A program made the position numbers and the translations under genes. Positions 1 to 11,649 of a stretch of DNA of 64,000 nucleotides are shown here, piece after piece. Source of the DNA: Phylloscopus collybita (lineage: Eukaryota; Chordata; Aves; Passeriformes; Phylloscopidae); NCBI GenBank assembly GCA_027886175.1, contig JAJNNQ010000016.1, positions 811,001-875,000 on the forward strand. Reading direction: 5' to 3'. Position 1 is the stretch's first letter. Every line of letters starts with the position of its first letter. The notes under the pieces were generated by a model that worked only from the letters and a program-made list of their open reading frames with translations, did no database searches and was not told the DNA's origin.

Positions 1-3000
1 CTTGTGTTCAAACTATGTGTGAATCCAGTTTGAGAGAAGGAGACACAGGATGCCAGTTCAGTTTCAGGCTTTACCTGCAGGAGCAGCTTCAGCTGTGAGC
101 CTTGCTGAAACCAAACCCTCCATCAGAGCAGTGTGGGGGGTTTTGCAGTTAGGGAAGTGCAGCACCAAAGCCCTGTGTCTCAAAGCAATTGTCTGAGCAT
201 TTCAGAGTGACAGAACTTCGATATCAAAAATTATTAGAGTAGGAGCTGGGAAGAGAGAGAAGTTAATTCTGCAAATGGAGCTATAAATCTACCTCAGTGC
301 CAGAGCCAGGAGCCAGGGAAGGCAAGGTGCTTCCATTCCTCACTGGAATATTGTTTCCTCACTGCCCTGCCCTCTCCCCACAATGTTTTAACTCACATGA
401 AACATTAATGCTGAAGTAGATAATAAACTATTGACTGGAGTGCCCAAGAGCCTTGGACACCCTCTGGGGCCAGGACTGTGGTAGGAGGCTGCCTGACTCA
501 TTAACCAGTGTTAAAAATGCCCTATTTTTAAACCAGAAAGACTAAAAATTAGAGTTCAAATATGCATTTGAATATGCAGGATGATACAAGCAGTTTATCA
601 GTTTAAAGGCACCTAGGAATTGTAATTTACTATCTCTGTGGCAGTGGGACCATTATTATTATTTACAGGGAATTCTTTTGAGTTTAGCTGGTAATGTTCT
701 CAGGAAGCTTTGTTGTCACTAAGAAAGAGACCGCACAAGACTAGAGGTGCTGCACTGTGCTCCAAAACATTGCCTTGACACACTAGAACAGATAAAGAAA
801 CTTAACAGCCTTTACTACTACCACGTTTTGATCTTGTGTTTCAAAATTTGAACACATTAGGTACATAATCAGAAAAAAAAAATCTCTGTTTCAGTAAATT
901 GGATATGAAATGCTAATTTTCAACAGAACTCTACAAGTAGGTATTTCTTTGCATGGTGGTGAAATTGAGCACTGCCGAGAAAAATGTGTGTGTACACAAA
1001 TTCAAATAAACCAATCTTCCAGAACAGATAATCCTGAATTTAATCTGTTCAAGTGTATCTACCACTGTGGGGCTACAGCAGCAACACCTTCACCTGCCAT
1101 GATTGTGTGGACATAACTTCTAATTTTCTAACATCCTCACACATCTTTTTATCCCACTGTCCATTGCCCACCACAAATTTATTGTGCTCCTAAATCATGT
1201 CTTTTCCTATCAGTTCCACCCTGCCTTGACAAACTAGGTTTTGAACCATGTCCTGTGCTCTAATCCCGTGGTAGAAGTGCCAGTTCCCAGTTCTCCTCAT
1301 GTGTGAGGTGGAAGCAGGCAGTTTTGCCTCACTTCAGAATAGTTTGCATACCATGCATTGTGCAAGCACCACAGCTTGGGCAATGCTCAGCTAGAACGTG
1401 GCTGTTCCAAGGAATTAATCACAGCATCCCACAAGCTAAGACAGGACTTCAACACAGGCTGTGAACATCCAGAGGGCTTTTCATTCATCCTCGCCCTCTC
1501 TATCTGGTAAGCTTCCTTCAGAGAGAGGCTTTGGCCTGCTGAGCAAAAATCTTCAGCATTCTTCCAATAAATGCAATTCCACTGAGCCCAGCAAGAGCAA
1601 ACAGTTACACAGGCAGCAACAAGTGATTTAGCAAGCACTAAAGATAATGCCACGTACTTAAGGTTTATATTACCCTAAGAAAACATCCAAAGAACTTCAC
1701 AAGTTTTGTATTTCTGTGGAGTTTTCTTTCCTCTGGGAACCCCAAACTATTTTATAAGTTGATTTACCTGTTATGCACAGGTAAACACAGAGCTGAGGTA
1801 CCTCTTTCAAGTGTAATGGGGTAGATGCTCCTAATTAAGACAGGCCTGTGCTACTCCAGTTTAAAAGGAGTGGAAAAGAGATGATGCAATTGCTTGTGGA
1901 AAAGCTGCACACAATAGAACTCCCCAGTTTGGATTTCTGATATTGCCAGGTAATGTTCTGTTAACTTCAGCAGAAGGAAAAGATACTCACTGACAGGTTC
2001 AACATGGAAATGCAGGGGCAGCTCAGGAGACTGGCTGGCTGCTGCAGACTACAGCTGGCCTCTGGTGCTGACAGTGCCCTTTTCATGCCACTCACTCATT
2101 CAGGCCACATTCTGTAACAGCAAGAGAAAAAAAGGTCTAACATAGCATGCTTGAGCTCCCTGCAGTGGTTTAAATATACTTCTTTCAAGGCATACAGGCA
2201 CCACTCTGACAATGCCTGCTCAGTTATGGCACGTGCCGGGTGGACACCTCCACACAGCCCCACTTCCTCCACTGGAATCTGCCTCCAAAAACACAGCTGG
2301 ACTCTGGTTTGTCAGGCACTGCTAGGTTTACTCTTGGCATGTCTAGGATCATGATCCTCCCTGCACTGAACAGAAAACACTAATTCTGGTTCCACTTTTT
2401 TAACATTGCAATGAACACAGGCTAAAGCTCTTTCTTCCTTACCTTTATACAATTTTGGATGAGTAACAGTGCACTTGTGGGGGTGTGTTTCTATTTAAGA
2501 GCTTTTGGATACACCTAACATGTGAAACACAGCCTACCTGGTGAGAAACTCACCTCCTTACTCATTGTGCTGTTTCCTGCCATGGCAGCCTTTACACTGC
2601 CCCAAGTTCACTGAATGTCAATGTAACTGCTGGCCCTGCTTTCCCAATAATTATAAATCCAGCCCAAACTGCTTAATTTAGCACATATGCTGTTGTGCTT
2701 TAGCCTGCATATTTTTCAATTTTGCTGGTTATGCTTCCAAACATTTTCTTTAATAGCAGTGGTGTGTGTCAATTACCCCTTTGCTATGTAATTTTGTTTG
2801 TTGTTTTCAAGTCCGTTGCCCATTGCAATTTTTGCCTTACAAAGGGTCCAAAAAAGTTTCATTAGTTCAAAATGCACCAACAGCATCCCAGGAAACAGGT
2901 CATTCCAAGCAATTGTAAATTTGAAATACATTTTCTTTCCAAGAATATCAATCCTGTTTAATTTCTCACATAACTTAATTCCTTTGCACACAACCTGTAT

Positions 3001-3980
3001 AAAAAAACATTTCATTAAAGGGATTGACTGGTACTCCTGCACAAATAATCTTTTTGATATTATTACTTAAAAAAAAAATCCTTTTAACAATAAACAGTGA
3101 CCAAGGGGTAGAACTGAAAGAAAAGAGAAACAACGCTGTCACTCTAGTTTTTTTTCCAGGTATGAAACAGTAACACCTCACAGTCACAAAACCAAAAGTG
3201 AACAATCTGCTCTTCAACGAGTTTCACATCCATGCAGGCAGAATGAAAGAAAAGAGCTCGTTCTGGAGACCAGACCAGGCAGGAATATTACTCAAATACC
3301 ATAAATTATTTACGTGGGCACTTCTTTCTAAAAGCCTGTCAGATTGATTTATCACCACATCATTTCTGTACAAGTCACTTCAGTCCTTGCAAGGCAAAGA
3401 CAGCAGGGTTTTTAACCCAAGAGTGATGGTTTGGGACGTGCAGGGAAAAGCAGCCTGTCCAGCTGTGAGCAGAAAGGCTGCAGATTTCCCAAATGCAATT
3501 ACCAGGCAAGAAATGAATCCAGCCCGGGAACAGGCTGTGAGCACCGCGGGAGATCTGTCAGCCCGAGCCGCACCAACCCCGCGGTGAGCACAGGCACAGC
3601 ACACACTGCTGGCAGCAAGACCCTATTAAGATGACACGCTAATTAAGCTGGGAGGAAACAACCTAAAGCTCTTAGGCTCTGTTTTGCTCCAGGTTGACAC
3701 TTGCTTATTGTTAAATGGAAAATCATTTACACTTGAAATTGGCGCAGGCAAGCCTGTATCTATTTCCATCCCTCTGCCTTCTTAGCTGCAGAGGTAAGTA
3801 TAAATGATCTCTTTTTTGGGGGGATACCTTAGGCCTGGCAGAAGGGCTTAGATACTATAGCATGCACTCACGGGCACTATATGATTCTACAGAAATTAAT
3901 TTAAAACGGACCCTCTGCTTCTACAATTGAAAGGGAAGTTCAGGTTATCGAGACCTCAGTGGATGTCAGGCTGCCAGAGG
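1..3980. other. Gene-poor flank upstream of the ERC1 CpG island (possible RAD52 5' region, minus strand)
   Basis: No open frame here exceeds about 90 codons and none resembles a known protein. Composition is ordinary AT-rich intronic or intergenic DNA. In other vertebrates RAD52 is transcribed away from ERC1 from the same CpG island, so this stretch may be RAD52 intron 1. I looked on the minus strand for the RAD52 N-terminal coding exons and did not find them. No CR1 or LTR copy was recognised. Confidence 0.4.
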
Positions 3981-3984
3981 CCTG

Positions 3985-4095
3985 AATTATAATTATAATA
4001 TTAAAAAGTAATAATATATTAATATGCAAAATATACGATATAGGTAATATATAACATGATGAAATAATATAACATGATTATACTATAAGCTGTAT
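3985..4095. repeat. AT-rich low-complexity tract
   Basis: About 110 bases made almost entirely of short TAATAT/ATAATA words, lying just upstream of the CpG island. No larger repeat unit is visible. It marks a sharp composition boundary before the GC-rich promoter. Confidence 0.7.
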
Positions 4096-4426
4096 TCATT
4101 GCAAGAAGATACTAATTTAAACAGTGATAATTTACATGTCAATAACTGCGATTCCTTGTGTAGCCCGACAGACATAACCCATTTCCCATAATCTCTCACT
4201 TTAGTGTCCCCTGGGAGTAAGAGCTAAGGAAGTCAGTGCTGCTGTTGGCTCCTTACACCCTAAAATCATAGCGAATCCAACTTGGAAGGATTTTTGATGG
4301 GGTCAGTTGCTGTCCGCCCCAGCTCCCTCAGGAAACACCGGCCCCGCGCGCGCCCCTGGCCCGCCGGGCGGGGCTGCTCAGCAGCCGCCCCCAGGGGAGG
4401 CCCCGCATCTATACCGGGTTCGGTGC

Positions 4427-4465
4427 CGGGTTCGGTGCCCGGTTCGGTGCCCGGTCCCCCGCCCC
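4427..4465. repeat. Short GC-rich tandem repeat in the promoter
   Basis: Three near-identical copies of a 14-15-base unit built on GGGTTCGGTGCC follow one another inside the CpG island, next to the minus-strand donor. The copies differ by single bases. Confidence 0.6.
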
Positions 4466-4487
4466 CGCCGGGCCCTGCCCACCGTAC

Positions 4488-4610
4488 CTGAGCCCTGCCG
4501 CGGCCCGTTCGCAGTTCCCGCCCGGAGGGGCCGCTACGGCGCCGGAGAGCGGCCAAACTTCCCTGGGGACGCGCGCGGGCGGTGACGCACTCCGGGGGCG
4601 GGGTGGGGAG
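4488..4610 (-). other. RAD52: Candidate noncoding first exon of RAD52 (5'-UTR, minus strand)
   Basis: Read on the minus strand, an exon would end at CTCAG followed by the donor GTACGG, with its last base at 4488 and intron GT at 4487-4486. The distance to the ERC1 first exon (about 200-350 bases) fits the known head-to-head layout of RAD52 and ERC1. RAD52 encodes a recombination mediator that anneals single-stranded DNA. In mammals its first exon is untranslated, so no protein evidence is expected here, and none is seen. The right-hand limit, the transcription start, is a guess. The call rests on one splice-site match plus synteny and could be wrong. Confidence 0.3.
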
Positions 4611-4699
4611 GGCCGAGGGAAGCCCCGCGCGGCGATCGCGCGCGCCGGGGGCGGGGCGTGGCGGCGGCGGGGGCGGGGCCTGCGCGTGTCTCGCGCCGG

Positions 4700-4845
4700 G
4701 GGCGCGGGAGGGAGCGGCTGAGGAGAAGCGGCGGGAGAGGAGCGGAGCGGAGCCCCGCGGAGCCCAGCCCAGCCCAGCCCGGCGCACCGGGCGCGCCCAA
4801 CGCCGCCCGCGCCCTGCCGTCCCGTCCCCGCGGGCTGACAGGCAG
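4700..4845 (+). other. ERC1: ERC1 exon 1, noncoding (5'-UTR)
   Basis: The exon ends in GGCAG and is followed by the donor GTGAGG at 4846, in the CpG island just downstream of two GC boxes. It contains no ATG, so it can only be leader sequence, as in mammalian ERC1 where translation starts in exon 2. The 5' end is not fixed by the sequence; I placed it shortly after the GC boxes at about 4650-4680. The next acceptor used is presumably 15353/15354. The donor is well supported and the start is approximate. Confidence 0.6.
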
Positions 4846-6887
4846 GTGAGGGGCCGCGCTCGGCCCGGGGGTCGGGTTAACGCGCCTTGCCGTCCGCTGG
4901 GGGGAGCCCGGGGCGGGGCGGGGCCTGCGGGCGCCGGTAGCTGTGGGAGCAGCCGCCGCTCTGGGCAGGGGCTGCGGCGGCGGCCGGGCAGGGGCCGGCG
5001 GCGCGGGGGCTGTGGCCGCGGAGCTGCCGCGCAGGTGGGTCCGGGCCGGCGGGCGGGCGGGCGGCCCCGGGGGTGCGCGGGCTGTGGCCGGGCGGAGGGA
5101 GGGGGCGGCCGGGGGGGGTCGGGGCCTCTCCCCGCCGGGCCCCGCACGCTGTCACCGCCCGGGGCGGGGCGGCCCCGGTCCGGCCCCGGGGAGCGCGGCG
5201 GGGCGGCCACATCGCCCCGTGGGCCCGCGTCCTGCCGGGCGCTGCTGGCGGCCGGGCGGGGTCTGGTGGTGCCTCGCACGGGCGGTCATTCCTGCTCTGC
5301 CCATTCGCCTTCCCGGCCGTGCTTTTCCGCCCCTCCTCATTCAGCCTGTCCTTGGGAAGTGCACGCTTTTGTTAGCTCCGTCACCTCATCCGAGGGAATG
5401 GTGAGCGGTGTCTTGCTGCCCAGACCTTGTGGCGGTGCTGGATTTTTTCCCTTTTCTCTGTGAGCGCTGCCTGGTCAGTTTCGTGTATTTTACTGCATCT
5501 ACTACGAACCAGCGTCAGCTGACACGGGGCTTTGTTTCTGAGTCTGCTGCCATCCTGAAGCCTGTGTCGGGAATTGCTGCCCTTCCACATCTGTTTCGTT
5601 GGTAGTGTGAGCTCTGAAGGTTAGTTAGGAAGCACACGCGATTTATTTAACGTGGAATGTTGCGTGCGCTCTGGAAGTTCCATGTTATGGTTTGTGCTGG
5701 TACGGTGTGAAATGGTTTAAAGGGAAGCCTTGGTGGAAATGAGAGAGACTGAGAGATGCGAAGATACGAGGAAACACCTATGGAGGTGCTGGTGGGAAAC
5801 AGTACAGAAGCCGAGAGAATGAAAGCAAATGGATAGAAACAGAAATATTCTGAAGAATAATGTGTGTTTTACGTTTTGTTCCAAGCACGTTTTTGGGGCC
5901 ACGCACAAGTGTGCAGGGTGATTGTAGCTGGCTGGCGTGTTACCTCAGCTCCAACAGGCTGTAACCACGGAAAGTTGTCTGGTTTGGCTGTGGGGTTGTA
6001 ATTCTCAAACAATGGCCAGCTGGGCAAGGATGGCTGCAGCACTAACCTCCACCAGCTGCCTGCCCTCCTTTGCTCCCTGAGATTATTGCGTCTGCAGCCG
6101 TAGGTGGCTGCACACACATCTCCTGAGCTACAGCCTGCACGTTCCTGGCGCTTGTGTTGGGAGCTGCAGGAGCTCGGAGGTGTGCCCCAGTTCAGGGGCA
6201 CTTATGAGTCAGCACCCTCAGAGCATTCCAGATGGGATGAGGAGAGAGGGATCACCACCTTGCCCTGCTGCTGTGACTAGAGTTGGTAGTAAAATAGGGG
6301 ATTTTTTTCGGTGATGAAAGCAGTGATTCTTTAGCTAACAGCTGTACTGAATGTAGTTCAGTTCTGGAAGGACAGTTCAGAACTTTATCACAGAACAGCA
6401 GTTCCCAGAATAGGCAAGTCTATGTCTACTGTAGCGTCCAGAAATTTGGACTTGTCTGAATCCATCAAGCTGCAAGAGGGGCTGCAGATAGAAAAAGGTT
6501 GGGATCTGCTGAATGAAATGTGAATTTATCATCATCTTTGATACAATTTGAACTTCTTCCACCACTTCTGGGAAACCAATTTAACTGTAATTAAATCACT
6601 GCTGGGATGTTAGCAGAAGCCTAAACCGAAGAAAACCTGCTCTCTGGGCTATATTAAAGCATCATGTTTTTCATAATTTTTAGCATTCCTTTTGATCCTA
6701 TCATGAGCTTTTTTGAGATTCCATTCACGTAACTTTTCATCTGTAATATTGGCTAATGGCCTGATTAGCAAAAAAGGCAGGTTTGGTATTTATGTGGCCT
6801 ATTCCCTTTTACAGAATTGCAAATTTTGGTGATGAGAGAAACCCTGGCTGCCTTTTTGAGGGGGGCTTTGGTATTTAGTAGGTTCTT

Positions 6888-7109
6888 AGTTTTTTTTTTC
6901 TTTCCTTCCTTTTTTTTCCCCTTTCTCAGTTCCTGGTAGCAGTTGTGTGCTGCTGTATGAATGGAGATATTTCACTGTGCTGCCATAGCCAGTGTTTGAG
7001 TTCCTTGCTGCTATTCCTTACTTGGTGAAGCAGGATACTCTCCCATTGTTATCTCCATCCCCTCACCCTTCCCTCTTCTCAGGCCTGTTCCCCTGAAAAC
7101 CTCTTTTGG
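6888..7109 (+). other. Candidate cryptic or alternative 5'-UTR exon in ERC1 intron 1
   Basis: A very long pyrimidine tract (about 6888-6926) ends in CAG at 6927-6929, which is an excellent 3' splice-site pattern. A second pyrimidine-rich acceptor ends in CAG at 7080-7082. A donor of form GG/GTGAGT follows, with the GT at 7110-7111. The two possible exons are 6930-7109 (180 bases) and 7083-7109 (27 bases). Nothing shows that they are used. Confidence 0.2.
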
Positions 7110-7929
7110 GTGAGTTTTGCTGCAGCTCTTACCTGGCTAAGCCACTGAAGAACTGTGTTATATTTGGAGTGTCTGGCTTGTTTTAGCTGAGTATGGTTTG
7201 GTCAGAAATGTAAGTGTTGGAGGGATGCATGTGACTTTTTAAATACTAGAACTAAACCCAGAGTGTGGGTTCTTGACCCTTGCTGGCCACCCTGCTGCAA
7301 GAGGGTGGCTGGTGAGGTGAGGAGGGTTCTATCCCGTGCTGCCTCTTGAGGCCAGGAGTTTAACTCTGGCCTGCAGTGGGCTGCTGTGTGGCAGGAGTAG
7401 GGCAGGAGATCCCAGAGAATCCAGTGCTGGTTGAGCAACAGTGATGTTTCCTAGCCCGTGGGTCACATCAGTATTGTTAGCCTGGTGTTGTTGTCAGGGT
7501 GAGATGATGATGGAATTTCTGGAGCATTCCTGGAGCATGCTTTGCCTTGCACTGTGATGTTGCCCACAGTGACTTTAGGCTGGCTGGCTGCTTGGGTTCA
7601 CTAGTGCTTCTGGGCACATCTGAGCTTCTGAAATACCTTCAGTGCTTTTAACATTTTGTTTCTGCTATTAGGATGTGGGTTGTTGGTTGCATAGCACCTA
7701 TGGGAAAGAGAGAAACAGCCATGGATGCAAACACATAGTATTTACTGACTTTATACTCTAAAATGAGCCTGTAAACTCTTTAGCCATACAGTGACAGAAA
7801 ATTAACATCCACAGGTCTTCAATCTTTTAGATAATTGGGAGAGTCAGAGTTAATTTAGTTGGTTTATCCCTAGGAAGTGATATGTGTGACATAGGTGATA
7901 TGTTGGAGTTCTGATACCTGTGCTTGTCA

Positions 7930-8395
7930 AGATGGCCATGACACTCAGAGTGCTTCAATAAGACACCAGAAGGCTTCAAGCAGCAGCACCTTGCTGTCCA
8001 GAAGTCTTTCTGACCTTTTCTCTGTAGCCTTCCATGGGCAGCTCTGCACTGCTCTGGCTCTTTCTCTCTTCCTTCTGCAGTTCCAGCTCACTCCTGCCTG
8101 TCCCTGGTACACCATCTGACCCTGCCTGTCCCTGGCACAGCCACCTAACCCTGCCTGTCCCTTGTACACCACCTGACCCTTCCTGTCCCTCTCACACCCT
8201 CCTGTCCCTCCCTCCCCACAGCACAGCCAGCAAACCCCAACAGACCCCCTCCCAGCTCCCTCACCTTTATCAACTCACAGCTGGGAGGGCAAGGCTGTTC
8301 CCACTCCTGGGTAATGAACACAGCTGCAAGGTATCAGGGGCAAGATTGCCTTCAGCACCATCTCCATCTGCCTCCCCACAATCTGTCTCTCCACA
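7930..8395 (+). repeat. Dispersed repeat copy A (unidentified family), inverted relative to copy B
   Basis: This stretch matches the reverse complement of about 18995-19405 in ordered blocks. A 22-base run is identical (8285-8306 against 19099-19120), and another block matches at 21 of 22 bases (7971-7992 against 19345-19366). Further matching blocks lie around 8016, 8217, 8248 and 8340-8390, in the same order. The identity of the family is unknown to me; an LTR or another non-autonomous avian element is possible. The copies have diverged and carry small indels, so the insertions are old. The ends are approximate. Confidence 0.75.
8093..8205. repeat. 28-29-bp minisatellite, about 3.5 copies
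   Basis: Units begin CCTGCCTGTCCCT and start at 8093, 8121, 8150 and (diverged) 8178, with unit lengths of 28, 29 and 28 bases. It lies inside dispersed repeat copy A. Copy B carries the same CCTGTCCCTG words but not the same clean array, so the expansion may be local to copy A. Confidence 0.75.
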
Positions 8396-8576
8396 GATAC
8401 CTGTTGTTTTTTGTGTTTTGCTTATAAAAAGGGCACATGATGATTTTTTTCTTCGCATCTGCTTTAAATTTAGAGACTTATAATTACACCCCAGTCATTG
8501 CACAAAAGAAATCCTGGTGCACCTAGCCAGACTCCTTACACATGAGTAAATAAAGGTTTAGCTGAAATATATGTAT

Positions 8577-8594
8577 TTATAATAATAATAATAA
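8577..8594. repeat. (TAA)n microsatellite
   Basis: A run of about six ATA/TAA triplets in ERC1 intron 1. Confidence 0.7.
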
Positions 8595-11500
8595 GCTTTT
8601 GTTTGTGGTCTTGTTTTTTTGGGAAAGGAGATAGACAGGAATGGAATGGTGACAGCAGACCCTTTATGCTGCTATCAAGACTTAAGGGTGGTGTGAGAAG
8701 CAAAACTTGATGCCAGTTCAAACTGCTTTTGCAAAGAAGGTGCTGTAGAGTAGAGCAGAGCGTGTGCTGTGTTATGTCCTCCTTGTTGAGTAACAAGTAG
8801 ATCCCATGAAAGGAATTGTGTACTTGTGGGAAAGAAATGAACTCGGAAACCGATGAATGAATATTTCTGGCTCTCATCTACAGACTTGCACGTGGTGTTT
8901 GCTGGATGGGATACGTGTAGGAATGGGAAACAGAAAGGTGTCTAGAAAGGACAGGGAATCAAGATCTTTCCACCTTCTGTGGTGACTTAAAAGTGTATGG
9001 GTGCCATTTCTGCTAACCTTTCAGATGTAAAAAGGCTTTAACAGGAATGTCACTTTCTGTTTAGAAACAAAATGCTCCCTAGACAAATGAATGCTGTTTT
9101 TTTCCCCCAAAACTGTTAGGGTCAGGGCTTTTTACAGAACATATATTTTTTAATATGTCAGAGTCACCTGAAGAATGTTGGGGATTTCTGAGATGCTTTT
9201 CTGGGAAGATTTCTCTGTCTGTGTGTATGGGGCAGAATTTTATCAATTCACATTTTGTGTCTGGTGAGACAGAACAAGGCTCTGTTACAGTCAGTGAACC
9301 TGGCAGATGTGCAAGTAGGTGAACTTAATTTAAAAATACAAAGCAAACGCCACCACCACCATCCCCCCAGCTTTTAAAAAGGATTGGATATAAACAGATG
9401 GCAGTGCTTCAGCATTTGTTTATGGGCTCTTTAGGAATGGAATCAATCCTAATATGAACGGATACTTTTTGTCTTATTTCTGGCTTAATTTCATTCACCC
9501 CTTTTGCTTTCTTGCTGTCAAGGCCACAAGGACATTTTGATAAACAGCTCTGCATTCCATGGGTTCAGTGCCTTGTGTCCAGTGCAGTGTCCGAAATAAA
9601 CTCTCTTCTGTCCTTTCTGTGTGTAATAGTCATTAATTTAAGGTGAAAAGGAGTGAGCCTTCTTACCTTCCAAAACTAGTCAAACCTAAAATCTACAAAA
9701 CAGCCCTAAGAGACAGAGGTTTCACACTTCCTATAGAAAGTAACATAGCAGCCATAGGTTTTGTAACTTTGATGTGGACTAGGAAGTAAGAGGAATTCAC
9801 TTTTTCTCTTGGTTAGCACATCTCTAAGTTGTTGTGAATCATGTCAGTTCTCTCATTATACCCACTGTTTGGATTCCTGGCAGGGTGTTATTGGAATGTA
9901 AGCTTTTCTTTTTTTGGAATTCCATCTTTCCTACCTATCCCTCCCTCTGTTCTATCTACTCTGCAGTCTCTGTCCTACTGTGTCATCTGGACATATTTGC
10001 CATTAACTATTCGGGTGTGAATTATGTAAATGGGAACAATTGCTACCTCTGTTAATGAAGTCTAATGTGTCTGCTACAGTCCTTTATCAGATTAAGATGC
10101 CTCTTGTGAAGGCTGACTTTGGTTTTTATTATGAAAGTGCCATTCAAAGCTTTCCTTGTGCACACAGGAATCAGTGTGACAAGGAGGTTCTGTCCCCTGG
10201 AGCTGGCTCCTTGGCTTCCAGTCTGCTGCTGAGAGGCTCAGGGGGTCTCTGGGCTGTGAGATGCACTGGCCTGCCTGCCTGTGACCCCACTGCCCCGTTC
10301 CTGACTATCAGACAGTGATGCTGTTAAGGAATTGTCTCCATAGATGTTGTCAGCCGGTGTCAGTCCTGAACAGAAATTGCAGCAAAGAAATTCACAGGAC
10401 TTGCTGAAGGCTGCAGGAGTTACTCTGAAACTCTTCTTGTTTTGAAATATGTAGGCTGGATTTTCCCTGTATTTCTGCAGCATGTCTGTGTGTATTTGGT
10501 TGCTTGCTTACCTAGAAGTAGCTAATGTGCTATTGGTGCTTGTCTTGGAGTAGTGGGAGACATGAAAGGCATTATTAATTTGTGTGACAGAGAGATCTTC
10601 CAGAGGGTAACAGAACTTTTTTTTTCTTTTCTCTTAATGCATCTTCTGTTTTCTGTCAGCTGCAGCCAGGAACACCTGCCCTCTGAGCCATTGGTTCACA
10701 AAAATAATAGGTACAGGGGCTGTGACAGCACTGCTAAACACATCTCATTTTATTGCATTCTTTATACTAAAGTTTGATGTTCCAGTGACCCCTCCAGGAT
10801 TTCTTACATTTCTACCGTGCCCCAGTATAGCTTTTATTGAAAACCTCCAGAGCTTTTGACAAGACTGGTGTTCCTGTTCCTGCCCTCTGCACGCCACAAT
10901 TACCTCACAAGTAAATGAAGTTGTGCAGGTGGCATTTTACTGTTGCTTTAGCATGCCAAGTCCTGATCCTGGCATCTTTTGAGGGAAGCTGGGTTCTCCA
11001 TTGCTTTTCACTGCCTAGGACTAGGTTGTTGTCATGAAACAGGTGGATTTTAGTTGCTACAAGTTGCACTGCAGTACATTTAAATGTCTGCTGCCAGATC
11101 ATAAACATTTCCCACAGTTAATGGTGCCTGTCTCTGTTCTTGGACAGCCACCTGTGAGCTGAGAAGGCATTTTACTTAACTGGCACTTCAAGCAGGATGT
11201 GCTGTTACCTATTTTAAAATTTTTATAAAGAAAATGTGTTCATAACAGTCCTTTTCCAAGGCTTTTTCTTCAATATGGTGTAATTCTTGCCTGTTCTTTT
11301 TCTGATAGTCCTTACAAGTTTTTTCCATAATCACTAGATAGCATTTTCAACTTCTGCTAAAGCAGGTCAGGTCTTTGTGCCTGCAAAGGTGCTATGCCAA
11401 TTTAAATATATATAAATATACATAAAAAGTTTTTACTTGGGCTGATGTGATTTTTTTTTTTTATTTGGCTTGCATATAGGATGCTCTCTGAAGTTTTGGT

Positions 11501-11631
11501 TCTCTTAATGAACAGCAAACAAGAGAATTTTGTTTCATAATTGTAAAGTTCTGCAAGCTATCTTGAGTAAAAATGGTTTAGCACTGGCTTCAGCTCTTTT
11601 GGTTTTTTAAGCTCTTTATGTTGGGAGTGTC

Positions 11632-11649
11632 TTTTTTTTTTTTTTTTTT
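11632..11649. repeat. Poly-T tract, 18 bases
   Basis: An uninterrupted T homopolymer in intron 1, with no recognisable retroposed body next to it. Confidence 0.8.

Larger units (their letters stand above)
4315..5350. promoter_or_regulatory. CpG island with probable bidirectional RAD52/ERC1 promoter
   Basis: Base composition switches abruptly to very GC-rich with dense CpG, then decays after about 5350. There is no TATA box. Visible motifs are GC boxes of GGGGCGGGG type at about 4593-4606, 4647-4660 and 4669-4680, a CRE-like TGACGCA at 4583-4589, and an NRF1-like half site (TGCGCGTG) near 4681-4688. A donor site facing right (4845/4846) lies on the + strand and another facing left (4488/4487) on the minus strand. 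This suits divergent transcription from the middle of the island. In mammals RAD52 and ERC1 start a few hundred bases apart in this head-to-head layout; applying that here is inference. Several G-runs at 4860-5130 could form G-quadruplexes. Confidence 0.8.

Noticed and set aside
1..4480. RAD52 coding exons on the minus strand
   Set aside because: Searched for because of synteny, but no translation resembling the RAD52 N-terminal domain was found; only a noncoding first exon is plausible.
4266..5279. 337-codon open frame on the minus strand and 293-codon frame on the plus strand (4582-5463) in the CpG island
   Set aside because: Both are Pro/Arg/Gly/Ala-rich translations of GC-rich DNA that simply lacks stop codons. 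No domain is recognisable, and the region contains the noncoding ERC1 exon 1.
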